Origin: Tsukamurella asaccharolytica
Lineage (GTDB): Bacteria > Actinomycetota > Actinomycetes > Mycobacteriales > Mycobacteriaceae
Assembly (NCBI RefSeq): GCF_007858435.1
Contig: NZ_VIGW01000002.1
Span: 434,001 to 498,000 of the forward strand
Length of the DNA stretch: 64,000 nucleotides
Direction: 5' to 3'
A program made the translations under genes and the position numbers. The notes below the pieces were generated by a model. That model was not told the origin of the DNA, did not search any database, and was given only the letters and a program-made list of their open reading frames with translations. Positions 7,538-16,917 of this stretch are shown piece after piece (within the stretch, counting starts at the first letter, position 1; each line of letters starts with the position of its first letter).

Positions 7538-8617
7538 CTATCCCTGCGGGATGACCAGCACGTCGAGCTGCGCGCCGGCCGGGTTGAACAGGTAGACGCC
7601 GAGCAGTCCGTCGTTGTAGAGGTTCACGTTGATCTGCGCGGGCTGGCCGGCGGGGACCATCGCGTGGCCGTTGTCGGGTGCGACTGCGGCCGTGGTGTTC
7701 CCGGTCGACGAGAAGTGCGGGACGACGGTCGTCCACGAGCTGTTGTTGCCGAAGCCGCGGGCGATGAGCGTGCCGGACAGGGGATCGCCGAGGCGGACCT
7801 CGCTGCCGATGATGAGCGGGTCGGCGTCCAGCTCGAGGCCGTACGCGCGGAAGTGCCCGGTTACGTACGGGACCCAGTCGTAGTCCTGCGCCTCGATGGT
7901 GTACTGCAGGATCGTGTGCCGTTGCGCGGGACCAGAGAACGAGCTGAACATGCCCTCGGGGATGCTGTAGAACCGCGGGTGCTTCGCGGCGAAGTCCGAG
8001 GCGCCGAACTTCCCGTTCGGCAGGACGGTGACGACCTGGCCGGGTTCCTTCGAGCGGCCCTGCTTGTCGTAGTCGGGCGCGTTCTCGATGTTCGTCGACG
8101 GCCCCTGCGGGCCGGGCGGGGCGAGGAGACGCATGTGCCACTGCGGGAACCGGGCGTCGCCGGTGACGATGATCTCGTCCTTGCTGTCCGGGGTCCGCTC
8201 CGCCATCGGGATGACCTCGACGGACGGCGTGATCTGCGGGACCGGCCCAGCGGCGCCGGGCGGGCCCGGGCGGACGACCTCGTACTTCGTGCCGGTCCAG
8301 ACGTACACGCGGTCCGGGATTGGGTCGCCGACCCACCAGCCTTTGTTGGCGTCCGCGACGGTGAGGTTCGCGGGCAGCTCGGCCGCCGTGGCCTTCGGCG
8401 GCCACTGCAGGTTGACGATCCGCCCGGGCTCGCCCTTGTCCCCTCGGTCGCCCTTGAGCACCGGCCCGGTGATGACGGCCTGCCCCTCGATCATCTCGAG
8501 GGTCACGGACATGCCGGGAGGCGCGTCCTTGTCGACGGGGATGCCGTGCCAGGTCGCGGCCAGGTAGCTCTGGAAGATCGCGATGGGGTCGTTGCTGGTC
8601 GGGTACGAGGTGGTCAC
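7538..8617 (-). CDS. Minor tail protein with short collagen-like segments
   Basis: A 359-residue protein begun by GTG at 8617 behind a GAGGAG box. Three short Gly-X-Y stretches are visible (GDRGDKGEPG, PGPPGAAGP, APPGPQGP), a hallmark of phage tail fibres that trimerise through collagen-like helices. They are separated by globular segments and followed by a roughly 150-residue beta-rich C-terminal domain with aromatic residues that could be the receptor-binding part. It sits in the tail-fibre cluster downstream of the Gp37-like protein. Confidence 0.78.
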   Translation of the reverse strand: MTTSYPTSNDPIAIFQSYLAATWHGIPVDKDAPPGMSVTLEMIEGQAVITGPVLKGDRGDKGEPGRIVNLQWPPKATAAELPANLTVADANKGWWVGDPIPDRVYVWTGTKYEVVRPGPPGAAGPVPQITPSVEVIPMAERTPDSKDEIIVTGDARFPQWHMRLLAPPGPQGPSTNIENAPDYDKQGRSKEPGQVVTVLPNGKFGASDFAAKHPRFYSIPEGMFSSFSGPAQRHTILQYTIEAQDYDWVPYVTGHFRAYGLELDADPLIIGSEVRLGDPLSGTLIARGFGNNSSWTTVVPHFSSTGNTTAAVAPDNGHAMVPAGQPAQINVNLYNDGLLGVYLFNPAGAQLDVLVIPQG

Positions 8618-8629
8618 GATGGTGCTCCT

Positions 8630-9121
8630 CTAGTCGTCGAACTGGATCGAGGTCTGGGTGTGCCAGCCCGGCTTGTCGTCGAGCGGGACTTGCGCGGCTG
8701 CCTGCGCGGTGGCCTGGTCGCTGCCGCCGAGGAGGTCGCGCACCGCGATCGCGCGGGCCTGCGGTGAGAGGTGCTGCAGGTCATCGATGCTGGTGACGCC
8801 TGCGAGTTCCTCAGCGACGGTGTCCGGCGCGTCCAGCGGCACCCACTCGATCGCGTCCTCGACGACCTGCGGGCCGGGCGGCACGCGCCGCGGCTTGATC
8901 ACGGCCTGCCCGTCGACGGGGCCGAGGCCGGCGCGCGCGAGGTGGAAGGCGAGCACCGGGATCATGTACCGGACGTCGTACACGCGGCCGAGGTTGTCGA
9001 TGGGGTACTGCAGCGCGGCGGCGATGGCGTACATGGCGCGCTGGATCGGGGTCTGCTCGTCCTCGGGGATCTCCTCGAGCTTCGGGAGGTCGACATCGGG
9101 AAGTTCAGTGTCATCGGTCAT
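8630..9121 (-). CDS. Minor tail-region protein, possibly DUF2744/gene 29-like
   Basis: A 163-residue protein. Its conserved-looking segment (about 25-75: IQRAMYAIAAALQYPID, then an RYMIPVLAFHLARAGLG stretch) resembles small actinophage tail proteins of the 'phage gene 29' type; this identification is from memory and tentative. N- and C-terminal regions are acidic and Asp/Ala-rich. ATG at 9121 follows a CACCAGGAGACC box shared by several intergenic junctions in this prophage. Confidence 0.68.
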   Translation of the reverse strand: MTDDTELPDVDLPKLEEIPEDEQTPIQRAMYAIAAALQYPIDNLGRVYDVRYMIPVLAFHLARAGLGPVDGQAVIKPRRVPPGPQVVEDAIEWVPLDAPDTVAEELAGVTSIDDLQHLSPQARAIAVRDLLGGSDQATAQAAAQVPLDDKPGWHTQTSIQFDD

Positions 9122-9151
9122 TTCGGGTCTCCTGGTGGGGTGACGGTTGGG

Positions 9152-10909
9152 TTAGAACAGGTCGCCGGAGCCGAACATCATCGCGAGGCCGTTCCAGAAG
9201 TTCCCGGCGGCGCGGGTCACCTGCGCGACGGGGTCCTCGGACTCGCGGTCGTCGCCGATGGACAGGTCGAAGGTCTTCGGCGTGGTCTCGTCGTAGTGGA
9301 GCTTCCAGGCGGTGACCTGGTCGGTGTAGAGCACGCCGTCGATCTCGAACAGGGTGCGGTCGCCGAGGTTGAAGTCGTAGAACAGCATGTGCTGCCCGCC
9401 GTTGCGGACGGCGACCTTGAAGCCCTGGTAGGCGCGGGTCTTGAAGTGGCCCTGGCGGAGCGTGAGCCCGGACGACACCGTGTAGGCGCTGCCGCTGCCC
9501 TGCTCGAAGTGCTCGAGGTAGCCGTACGGCCCGGCGCGGTAGGCGCGCACCGGGTCGGTGAACCGGATGAACGCGAGGAGCATGTCGTCGAACTGGCCCT
9601 GGTAGATCTCCTCAAGGCCGGGCGTTCCCGGTTCCTGGTAGGCACCCAGGCCGTACGAGATGACTGCACTGAGTTGGGACAGTGCGTATTTGATCGCGAA
9701 CGTCTGCAGTTGGTTGACCCAGCCCGGCGACTTGCCGCCGGTCATGATGCTGCCCGCCTTGAAGCGGTACGAGTTGTGCTCGCTGCTGAGGATCTGCGAG
9801 TGCTCGGTGTCGCGGAACACGACGGTCGGGATCGCCGGGGCGACCATGAGCAGCTTGCGGAACCACGGGTCGGTGACGCCGTCGCCGTTGAGGTCGACGG
9901 GGTGCAGCACCTCGGTGATGCTGTTGTCGGCGGTGACCGCGACGAGGTTGAGGAACCCGTCGAACGCGGTGCCCGTCGGTCCGGTGACGCCGCTCTTGTC
10001 CTCGGCGGCGAGGACGACGCACGCGCGGCGTGGCCGGGCGAGCTTCTCGCCGACGATCGCGGCCAGCTCGGGGTGCGGCGACGTGGTGTCCTCGGGCAGC
10101 CAGGTGTAGGCGCGGACGTGGCAGCCGGCGTCCCGCAGGAGGTCTTCGGTGACCGAGTGCGCGTCGGACCACCGCGACATGAGGACGGTGGTGCGGGACT
10201 GGTCGAACAGCGGGTTCACGAACTGCATCTGGACGGGCCAGTTGAGCGGGTCGAGGTTCGCGAGGTTCGACGCCTGCCCGACCCACGCGCCGGGGTTCAT
10301 GATGTTCGCGGGGAGCGCGAGGAGCGGCCAGTAGTTGCGGGCGAGGTTCAGGAACCCGGTGCCGGCGACGACGGTGCGGGTGTTGCCGAGCATCAGCCAG
10401 GCCTTCAAGGGCTGGACCTCGGGCGCGCTGAACGGTGTGGCACCGAACAGGAGATGCTTCCAGTGCTCGCGGTTGTGGCTGCATTCCAGTGTGGCGGTGC
10501 GGATTCCGTCCTCGTTGCGCTTCACGGCGACGTTGGTGATCTTCGCGCCCCACCGCCAACGCCAGTCCCGGTTGTGCGGGTACGGGTCGATGGTGATGTG
10601 GAGGTCTTCGTCCTTGCGGACGTCGGTCTTGAGGAAGTCGACGAGCCAGTCGGAGGCGCGGAGCACGACCTCGCCGGTGCCGGTGTCGTGGAGCATTTCC
10701 TCGGCGCTGAGCGACTTCTCGTTCGCGACGGTGCCGATGTAGCGGTGGTACTTGTCCCACAGGCGGATCAACGGCCGCGCGCGGGCTTCCTCGTCGAGGA
10801 CATCGCGCTTCGCGTCGAGGTAGCTGTAGGCGGCCCACGGGTCGAGGACCGGGTCCGGTGCGCCGCGGCGGGCGTCGACTTCGGGCCGGTCGAGGAGCGC
10901 GGTGCTCAT
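9152..10909 (-). CDS. Gp37-like tail/baseplate protein
   Basis: A 585-residue tail protein resembling the siphovirus ReqiPepy6 Gp37-like family, which follows the distal tail protein in many actinophages and is thought to form the tail-tip hub. It lies second after the tape measure gene, in the expected order. The sequence is rich in Trp and aromatic residues; a central stretch around residues 160-330 includes 'DLNGDGVTDPWF', which looks like a calcium-loop-like turn. The ATG at 10909 overlaps the upstream stop by 4 nt (ATGA), which indicates translational coupling. Confidence 0.83.
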   Translation of the reverse strand: MSTALLDRPEVDARRGAPDPVLDPWAAYSYLDAKRDVLDEEARARPLIRLWDKYHRYIGTVANEKSLSAEEMLHDTGTGEVVLRASDWLVDFLKTDVRKDEDLHITIDPYPHNRDWRWRWGAKITNVAVKRNEDGIRTATLECSHNREHWKHLLFGATPFSAPEVQPLKAWLMLGNTRTVVAGTGFLNLARNYWPLLALPANIMNPGAWVGQASNLANLDPLNWPVQMQFVNPLFDQSRTTVLMSRWSDAHSVTEDLLRDAGCHVRAYTWLPEDTTSPHPELAAIVGEKLARPRRACVVLAAEDKSGVTGPTGTAFDGFLNLVAVTADNSITEVLHPVDLNGDGVTDPWFRKLLMVAPAIPTVVFRDTEHSQILSSEHNSYRFKAGSIMTGGKSPGWVNQLQTFAIKYALSQLSAVISYGLGAYQEPGTPGLEEIYQGQFDDMLLAFIRFTDPVRAYRAGPYGYLEHFEQGSGSAYTVSSGLTLRQGHFKTRAYQGFKVAVRNGGQHMLFYDFNLGDRTLFEIDGVLYTDQVTAWKLHYDETTPKTFDLSIGDDRESEDPVAQVTRAAGNFWNGLAMMFGSGDLF

Positions 10910-12039
10910 GCCCAGGGCATCCGGTAGTGCTGCGGCATGATGCAGGTGATGGAGCCGCGGGGGTTGGTGTGCGACACCTTGAGCTGCGCGACGGTGCGCG
11001 GCGGGATCTTCCCGTCGAATCCGATGCCGCCGGGAATCCGGCGCTGGGCGGGGAGCTTCGCGGCGGCGGTCTCGTAGACGTCGGGCAGGAGCACCTGCAG
11101 CAGTTGCGTATTCCGCATGAGGCGCGCGGCCTCGTTGTCGATGGGCTCCTTCTCAGTGGTGATCGTCCGCTTCGTCGGGTCGGTGTCCACGAGCATGTAC
11201 GCGCCGTCCTCGGCGTACAGCTTCGGCAGGGTGATCATCCGACCGCTGAGACCGTCCTGCACCTGCGCAGTGCCGGTGCCGCGGATGAGGTACTTCGGCC
11301 AGGATTCCCACGTGCCGCGGTTGGCCATGGGGATGATGCCCTGGGCGATGCCGTGGACGTCGATCTGGTCCTGCGAGGCCTTCCACACGCCGGTCAGCGA
11401 CTTCTTCGAGTAGAACGGCCACGGGGCGTGCGCGACCATGTTCCAGGTGATCCCGTTGTTGCCGTTCGCGACAGGATCGGTCGACAGGGTCGTCTTCGTC
11501 GCCTCGCCCTGGATGATGCGGAGCCACCGCCAGCCGTGGGTGCGGGTGAAGCAGCCGAGGAACCCCGGGACGGTCTCGGACCAGGACTGCCACCAGTCCT
11601 GCTCGATCATCCGGTACGACCACCACGACGCGGGCTCGGTGCGCTCGGGGTTGCCGTTCGGATTCATCACGGCGCCCATCGCCACCTGGCGCTTCTTGAA
11701 GTCGACGCGCTCGGGTATCTCGCCGACGGTGTACGGGCCCGCGCTGTAACGGATCTCGAACTCGGGGTGCATGATCCCTTCGAGCTCGCGGGCCAGCGCA
11801 ACGCCCTCGCGGGCGCGGAACGGCCCGGCGAGGTGCCAGATCTTCCAGCCGGTCCCGGGGTGCATGTACACCCACTTCGTCTCCTCCGAGCGAAGGCGCT
11901 CACCGTTCGGGCCGAGGTCGGCCCAGCGGGACATGCGCTGCCAGGACGGGTGTGCAGGATCGAACGGTGCGTAGGCGGGGTTCCCTTCGGCGTCGTTCGG
12001 ATAGGCGATCGAGTCCGCCCACAGGTCGTCCTGGTACAT
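10906..12039 (-). CDS. Distal tail protein (Dit-like)
   Basis: A 377-residue protein immediately after the tape measure gene (3 bp gap), the position of the distal tail protein that links the tube to the tip. The sequence is aromatic-rich with many beta-type segments and no membrane or signal region; several W/Y-rich stretches occur at about 55-70 and 140-170. No catalytic motif was noticed. The assignment is by gene order and general character of actinophage minor tail proteins. Confidence 0.78.
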   Translation of the reverse strand: MYQDDLWADSIAYPNDAEGNPAYAPFDPAHPSWQRMSRWADLGPNGERLRSEETKWVYMHPGTGWKIWHLAGPFRAREGVALARELEGIMHPEFEIRYSAGPYTVGEIPERVDFKKRQVAMGAVMNPNGNPERTEPASWWSYRMIEQDWWQSWSETVPGFLGCFTRTHGWRWLRIIQGEATKTTLSTDPVANGNNGITWNMVAHAPWPFYSKKSLTGVWKASQDQIDVHGIAQGIIPMANRGTWESWPKYLIRGTGTAQVQDGLSGRMITLPKLYAEDGAYMLVDTDPTKRTITTEKEPIDNEAARLMRNTQLLQVLLPDVYETAAAKLPAQRRIPGGIGFDGKIPPRTVAQLKVSHTNPRGSITCIMPQHYRMPWA

Positions 12040-12042
12040 GCG

Positions 12043-15000
12043 TCAGCCCCTCACGACCGTCGATCGGGTGCGCGCCGTCTGCTCGGTGCGCAGCTTCGTG
12101 TAGATCTGCTCGGCGCTCTGGCCGGGCGCGTTGACCGTGATGCGGTTGTCGACCGGGGCCGCGGCGGGCGCGGGCTGCGCGGTCGGGAGGACCGAGGTCA
12201 TCGTCGAGGCGAGCTTGTCGGCGACCGACGTGCCGCCACCGGCGGTGTTGGTGGCGGGGTTCACCGAGTTCGTCGTGGTGTTCTGGCCGGCACCGGTCTT
12301 CGAGGTGGCCGCGCCGACCTGCGATCCGGGCATGACGTTCTTGAGGAACCCGCCCAGGCCGAGCTGGTCGGCGACACCGTTGGTGAACCCGCCCGCGGAC
12401 TGCGTCGACGTGCTGCCGTCCTTGCTGTCCTTGCCCTTGCCGCTGGTGAGGCCGCCGAGCCAGTTGATGCCGGCCATGATCGACTTGACCGTGGGCCACT
12501 CGAAGGGGTTGCTGAACACGGATCCGTCGAGGCCGATCGTCTCGAGCACGCCGGAGACGAACGTCTTGCCGAAGTCGGCGCCGTTGAGGCCGTTCGAGCT
12601 GCTCGAGCTGTCCTTGCTCTTGCCGGTCTTGCTCTTGGTCTCGACGCCCTTGGTCTTGAGGTCGGCCTCGGCCTTGGTGGCGTCCTCGGCACTGCCGGTG
12701 GCCTTGGTGAGCCGCTTCTTGGCGTCGGTCAGCTCGCGGTTGGCCACCATGAGCGCGCGCTCGGCCTTGGCGACGTCGTCGGCGTCGGCGAGGGCCTTGC
12801 CCTTCGAGTTCGTCTGCTTCGTCTTGGCCTGGACCTCGGCGAGCCTCTTCTGCGCCTGGGTGACGCGGTACGCGTGGTCGTCGACGGACTGCTGCGCCTG
12901 GGTGACGGCCTCGCTCTTGGTGCTCGTCTTCTTCGACGCGGCGTCGAGTTCCTTCGAGGTGGCGGCGCGCCGGTTCCCCGTCGACGTGGACGTGGACGCG
13001 CCGATGGTGGTGGCCGCCGACGAGGTGCCGGTCGTCGTGGTCGTTCCGGCGGAGCCGATGAGCTTCTTCGCCTCGGCGAGCTTCGCCGCGTAGTTCGAGC
13101 CGTCGGCGTGCGCGGACTTCTGGACTGCCTGCGCGCGCTGCGCGGCCGTCATCTTGTCGCGGCCGGCGACCGATCCGAGGCGCTCGTAATACTTGCCGAT
13201 CGCGTAGGTCGGGTCCATGAGCTGTTCGTCGGTGCCCCAGCCCATGCCGGACTGCTGCTGCATGACGCCGAGGCTCTTGCCGTTCGTTCCGACCGCGTCG
13301 TGGGGGCGGTCGGTGGATCCGGCGACCTTGCTGTTCGCGTAGTTCTTGCCGCCCGACTCGGCGAGGAGGGTGGCCGCCGCGGACTCGATGTCGGCCGCGG
13401 ACATGCCCTTCGCCTTGCCGACGCGGACGACCTCGTTGATCATCTCCTGCACCGTCGCGCCCTGCTTGAGGCTCTTGCCCGTCGTCGCGGTCGTCGTCGC
13501 GCCGGTGGTGCTCGTGGCCGCCCCGACGGTGGACCCGCTGCCGGTGGTGCTGTCGCTGCTGCTGTTGTCGGTCACGTTGATCGTGGTGCCCGAGTCGGTG
13601 GTCGACGACGTCGTCGATGCGCCGCTGCCGATGCTCGACGGCCAGTTCTCGACCCAGACGGGGACGATTCCGGCGGACTTCGCGGCGGCGGCCGACGTGA
13701 TGCTGCTCGCGCCGCCCGCGTTGCTGTACGTGGTCGAGCTTCCGCTACCGCCCGGGGTGCCCGAGCTGTCGTACGAGCCCGAGCCGTCGCCGTTCGTCGC
13801 GACGGCCGCCCCGATCTCGCTGTTCGCCATCACGTGGATGTGGTCGGAGTGCTGGCCGAACACGACGCTCGACCCGAAGATGTCGATGGCCTTCTGGCCT
13901 TCGGCCTCGGTGCCGTTGATGTTGTAGTACGTGTACCGGCCGCCCGCGCCGCCGTAGATGATCTGGCCGAGGCCGAGGGCCTTGCGGTTCGAGAACAGCC
14001 ATCCGGCGACCTGGTCGTCGGGCGCGAGGTCGATGGCCTTGCCCTTGGGGTGGTACCCGCCGTCGGCGTCGTGGTCGGTCTTCGCCGAGTTCAGGCCGAT
14101 CTTGGGGAACTGGGCGCGGACGGCGCGGAGCAGCGAGAGGTTGACGGTGCCGCCGCCCATGCGCGCGACCTCGCTGTCGGTGACGACGCCGCCGCCAGCG
14201 AATGCGGGGATGAAGCCCTGCAGCGCCTCGCCGAGGGACTTGCCCGCGTTGAGCTGGGAGAACAGCCACCAGTTCTCGCGTGTCGAGAGTTCGGTGTTGA
14301 TGCTCTCGCCGTTGCTGACGGCGACGTTCCCGCCGCCGCGGACGGACGCGAGGATGTCGTCGCTCGTGCCGGTGCCGGGGCCGCGGATGATGCCGCCTGT
14401 CGCGAGCTTCGCGATGGTGGGGATGGGCGAGACCTTCTCGCCGCGGCTCGGCATGCCGACGATGTCGGGGACGGTGAACGACAGCTTGTTCGCGAGGCCG
14501 TTCCACATGTCGATGAGTCCGTTGACCATCGACTTGAATGCGCCAGAGATGCCGTCCCACATGCCCTTTGCTGCGGTCGCGATCTTGCCGGGCAGCTCCT
14601 TGACGAAATTGACGAGGCTGGTGAACTTGTCGCGCACGCCGGTCCACACGGCCTCGGCGGTGCTGACGAGGGTGTTCCAGTCCTCCTTGACCCGGTCGAC
14701 GGCGGCCTTGATGAAGGCCTTGATGCCCTCGAAGATCGGGACGACGATCGTCTTCCACACCCAGGTGAGCACGGTCTCGATGACCCGGAACGCGGTCATC
14801 CAGCCTTCGATGTAGCCCTTGATCACCTCGATGGCGATGCGGATGGCGAGCTTAATACCCTCCCACACTGGTGTGATTACGTTGTGCCACAGCCACATTG
14901 CGACTTCGCCGACCTTTGCGAAGAAGCCCTGCAGCCAGGGAAGCGCGGTGTTACGGAACCAGCCGACGACGCTGTTCGTGATCGCCTTGATGCCGTTCCA

Positions 15001-16917
15001 GATCTTGTCCCAGAGCTTGCGGCCGGTCTCGGTCTTGGTGAAGAAGGCCCATATGGCGACGCCGAGGCCGATCACGGCGGCGACGATCCACGTGATGGGG
15101 TTCGCGAGCAGGGACAGGTTGAACAGTCGCTGCGCGATGGCGGCGGCGCGGGTCGCGGCGGCCTGCGCGCGGGTGGCGATCGCGTGGCCGAGTGCGGCGG
15201 CGAGGGAACGTAGCGTCGCGGCGGCGCCCGTGTTCTGGGCTCCGGTGTTGATGCCCTGCGCCTGCGTGTTCGCGATCAGGGCCGCGGTGTGCTGCGTCAT
15301 CGCGCCGGCGAGCTGCCGTTGCGCGAGGGCCTGCGCGATGATGACCGGCGTGCGGATCACGTTCATGGTGGCGGTGTAGGCCTGCATGAACGGCACGGCT
15401 GCCGAGACCGCGCCGCGTAGCACGAAGAATCCGGCGGCGAGGGGGCCGATCCAGGACGCGTTGTCGGCCCCGAACTTGAGCGCGCCGCCGAACAGCTTGA
15501 GGGCGGGCACCAGGACGCTCGACAGCATCTCGGGTCCGATGGACACGAGCGCGGAGCCGATGGTCTGGATGGCGGGTCCGGCGTCACGCGCTGCGCCGCC
15601 GAGGTTCTTCGCGGCGTCGCCCACGGACTTCAATGCGGTGCCGGCCTGGTCTCCCCCGCCGCCGTTGCCGCGAAGGTCTTCCCAGAGCTGCTTGACCCAC
15701 GTCGCAGCGGTGCGCAGCCCGTTGACGGTGGTGGTCCAGACCTGGCTGATACGGGCGGCAGCGCGCTCGACGCCGCCGTTCGTGGCCCAGGCGTTGATCT
15801 TGTTCGAGAGGTCCTCGGACCAGCCCTTCACGTTGGCGGTCATCGACTTCATCCCGGGGCCCATGGCCTTGGTGATGCCGTCGAAGACGTTGGTGCCGGC
15901 GGAGAGGAGCGGGCGGAGACCCTCGACGAGCGGCCCGGCGAGCCCGGCGCCGAATCGGGAGATCGAGGCGTTCAGGTTGGCGAGGGCACCGCGGAACGAG
16001 CCGCCCATGCCCTTCGCGGCGCCGCCGATGTTCTTCTCGATGGCCGTGCGGAACATCTCCGCGCTGACCCGGCCCTTCGAGGCCATCTTGGCGACCTCGT
16101 CGGCGCTGACACCGGCCTCCTTGGCGATCCACTGGAAGATCGGGACGCCGCGGTCCGAAAGCATCTGCAGGTCACCGGTGTACGCCTTGTTGGACGTCTG
16201 GACCTTGTTGAAGATCGAGCCCATTTCGGCGAGCGACGTACCGGCGACAGCGGCGGCGTCGGCGGTGGTGCCGAGGTACTTGGTGAGGTCCTGCCCGGGC
16301 TTGATCCCGGCGGCCACCGCGGCTGCCGACGTGGTCGCGGCTTCGTTGAGCGCGAACGCGGTGCCCTTCACGGCGGTCGTCGCGTTGTCCATGATGCCCT
16401 GCACGGACGCGGCGTCGTGGCCGAGCGCCTTGAGCTTGAACTGCGCGGTGTCGATCTCGGTGAGGCGGCCGAAGCCCTTCGTCAGGGCGTACCCGATGCC
16501 GCCGACGGCCGCCGCCGCGCCGATCGTGGTGGCGGAGCGCAGGCCGCTCGCGATCCGCGTGCCGAGCGACCGGCCGACGGACTCGCCGTCGCCGAGGTTC
16601 GTCCGTAGCTGCGTGTGCAGACCGGTCCCGATGTTGGCGCTCTGCAGGCCCGAGTTGATCTCGCTGCCCGCCTGTTGGCCGGCCGAGCGCGCACCGTCGG
16701 AGCGGAAGAACCCGCGGAGGCCGCCGCCCGAGCGGGCCTGGGAATCCAGACCCACCTGGACTTCGCGGCCTGCCTGCTGGCCCGCGGGCTGTGCGCGGGA
16801 GGTGTCGAACTCGGGCCGGACCTTCATGCCCCGTTCCGCGCGGGCACCGGCTTGCCGGATGCCCTCCTCGAGCTTCGAGGTCTCGGGCAGGACGGTCACG
16901 TAATACACACCGGGCAT
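12043..16917 (-). CDS. Tape measure protein with M15-like and lytic transglycosylase-like domains
   Basis: The largest gene, 1624 residues, sets tail length and is injected at infection. The N-terminal 500 residues are the Ala/Gly-rich helical tape-measure region. Hydrophobic segments occur around 505-530 and 600-625. About residues 920-1035 carry an M15/LAS-type zinc peptidase signature (H956-x6-D963, then H-x-D-H-I-H at 1023-1028). About residues 1170-1290 look like a soluble lytic transglycosylase (catalytic E1187 in AESGG, then a GVMQ motif). A Ser/Thr/Ala linker and a Lys/Ala-rich coiled region follow. The two enzymes would open the peptidoglycan during DNA entry. The ATG at 16917 has AAGGAGG upstream. 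Confidence 0.93.
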   Translation of the reverse strand: MPGVYYVTVLPETSKLEEGIRQAGARAERGMKVRPEFDTSRAQPAGQQAGREVQVGLDSQARSGGGLRGFFRSDGARSAGQQAGSEINSGLQSANIGTGLHTQLRTNLGDGESVGRSLGTRIASGLRSATTIGAAAAVGGIGYALTKGFGRLTEIDTAQFKLKALGHDAASVQGIMDNATTAVKGTAFALNEAATTSAAAVAAGIKPGQDLTKYLGTTADAAAVAGTSLAEMGSIFNKVQTSNKAYTGDLQMLSDRGVPIFQWIAKEAGVSADEVAKMASKGRVSAEMFRTAIEKNIGGAAKGMGGSFRGALANLNASISRFGAGLAGPLVEGLRPLLSAGTNVFDGITKAMGPGMKSMTANVKGWSEDLSNKINAWATNGGVERAAARISQVWTTTVNGLRTAATWVKQLWEDLRGNGGGGDQAGTALKSVGDAAKNLGGAARDAGPAIQTIGSALVSIGPEMLSSVLVPALKLFGGALKFGADNASWIGPLAAGFFVLRGAVSAAVPFMQAYTATMNVIRTPVIIAQALAQRQLAGAMTQHTAALIANTQAQGINTGAQNTGAAATLRSLAAALGHAIATRAQAAATRAAAIAQRLFNLSLLANPITWIVAAVIGLGVAIWAFFTKTETGRKLWDKIWNGIKAITNSVVGWFRNTALPWLQGFFAKVGEVAMWLWHNVITPVWEGIKLAIRIAIEVIKGYIEGWMTAFRVIETVLTWVWKTIVVPIFEGIKAFIKAAVDRVKEDWNTLVSTAEAVWTGVRDKFTSLVNFVKELPGKIATAAKGMWDGISGAFKSMVNGLIDMWNGLANKLSFTVPDIVGMPSRGEKVSPIPTIAKLATGGIIRGPGTGTSDDILASVRGGGNVAVSNGESINTELSTRENWWLFSQLNAGKSLGEALQGFIPAFAGGGVVTDSEVARMGGGTVNLSLLRAVRAQFPKIGLNSAKTDHDADGGYHPKGKAIDLAPDDQVAGWLFSNRKALGLGQIIYGGAGGRYTYYNINGTEAEGQKAIDIFGSSVVFGQHSDHIHVMANSEIGAAVATNGDGSGSYDSSGTPGGSGSSTTYSNAGGASSITSAAAAKSAGIVPVWVENWPSSIGSGASTTSSTTDSGTTINVTDNSSSDSTTGSGSTVGAATSTTGATTTATTGKSLKQGATVQEMINEVVRVGKAKGMSAADIESAAATLLAESGGKNYANSKVAGSTDRPHDAVGTNGKSLGVMQQQSGMGWGTDEQLMDPTYAIGKYYERLGSVAGRDKMTAAQRAQAVQKSAHADGSNYAAKLAEAKKLIGSAGTTTTTGTSSAATTIGASTSTSTGNRRAATSKELDAASKKTSTKSEAVTQAQQSVDDHAYRVTQAQKRLAEVQAKTKQTNSKGKALADADDVAKAERALMVANRELTDAKKRLTKATGSAEDATKAEADLKTKGVETKSKTGKSKDSSSSSNGLNGADFGKTFVSGVLETIGLDGSVFSNPFEWPTVKSIMAGINWLGGLTSGKGKDSKDGSTSTQSAGGFTNGVADQLGLGGFLKNVMPGSQVGAATSKTGAGQNTTTNSVNPATNTAGGGTSVADKLASTMTSVLPTAQPAPAAAPVDNRITVNAPGQSAEQIYTKLRTEQTARTRSTVVRG

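Noticed and set aside
10858-15213. A 1451-codon open frame on the plus strand across the tape measure and tail genes
   Set aside because: It is the antisense shadow of real minus-strand genes; long open frames on the opposite strand are expected in very GC-rich DNA, and the product has a shadow-type Arg/Gly/Val/Ala composition with no motif.
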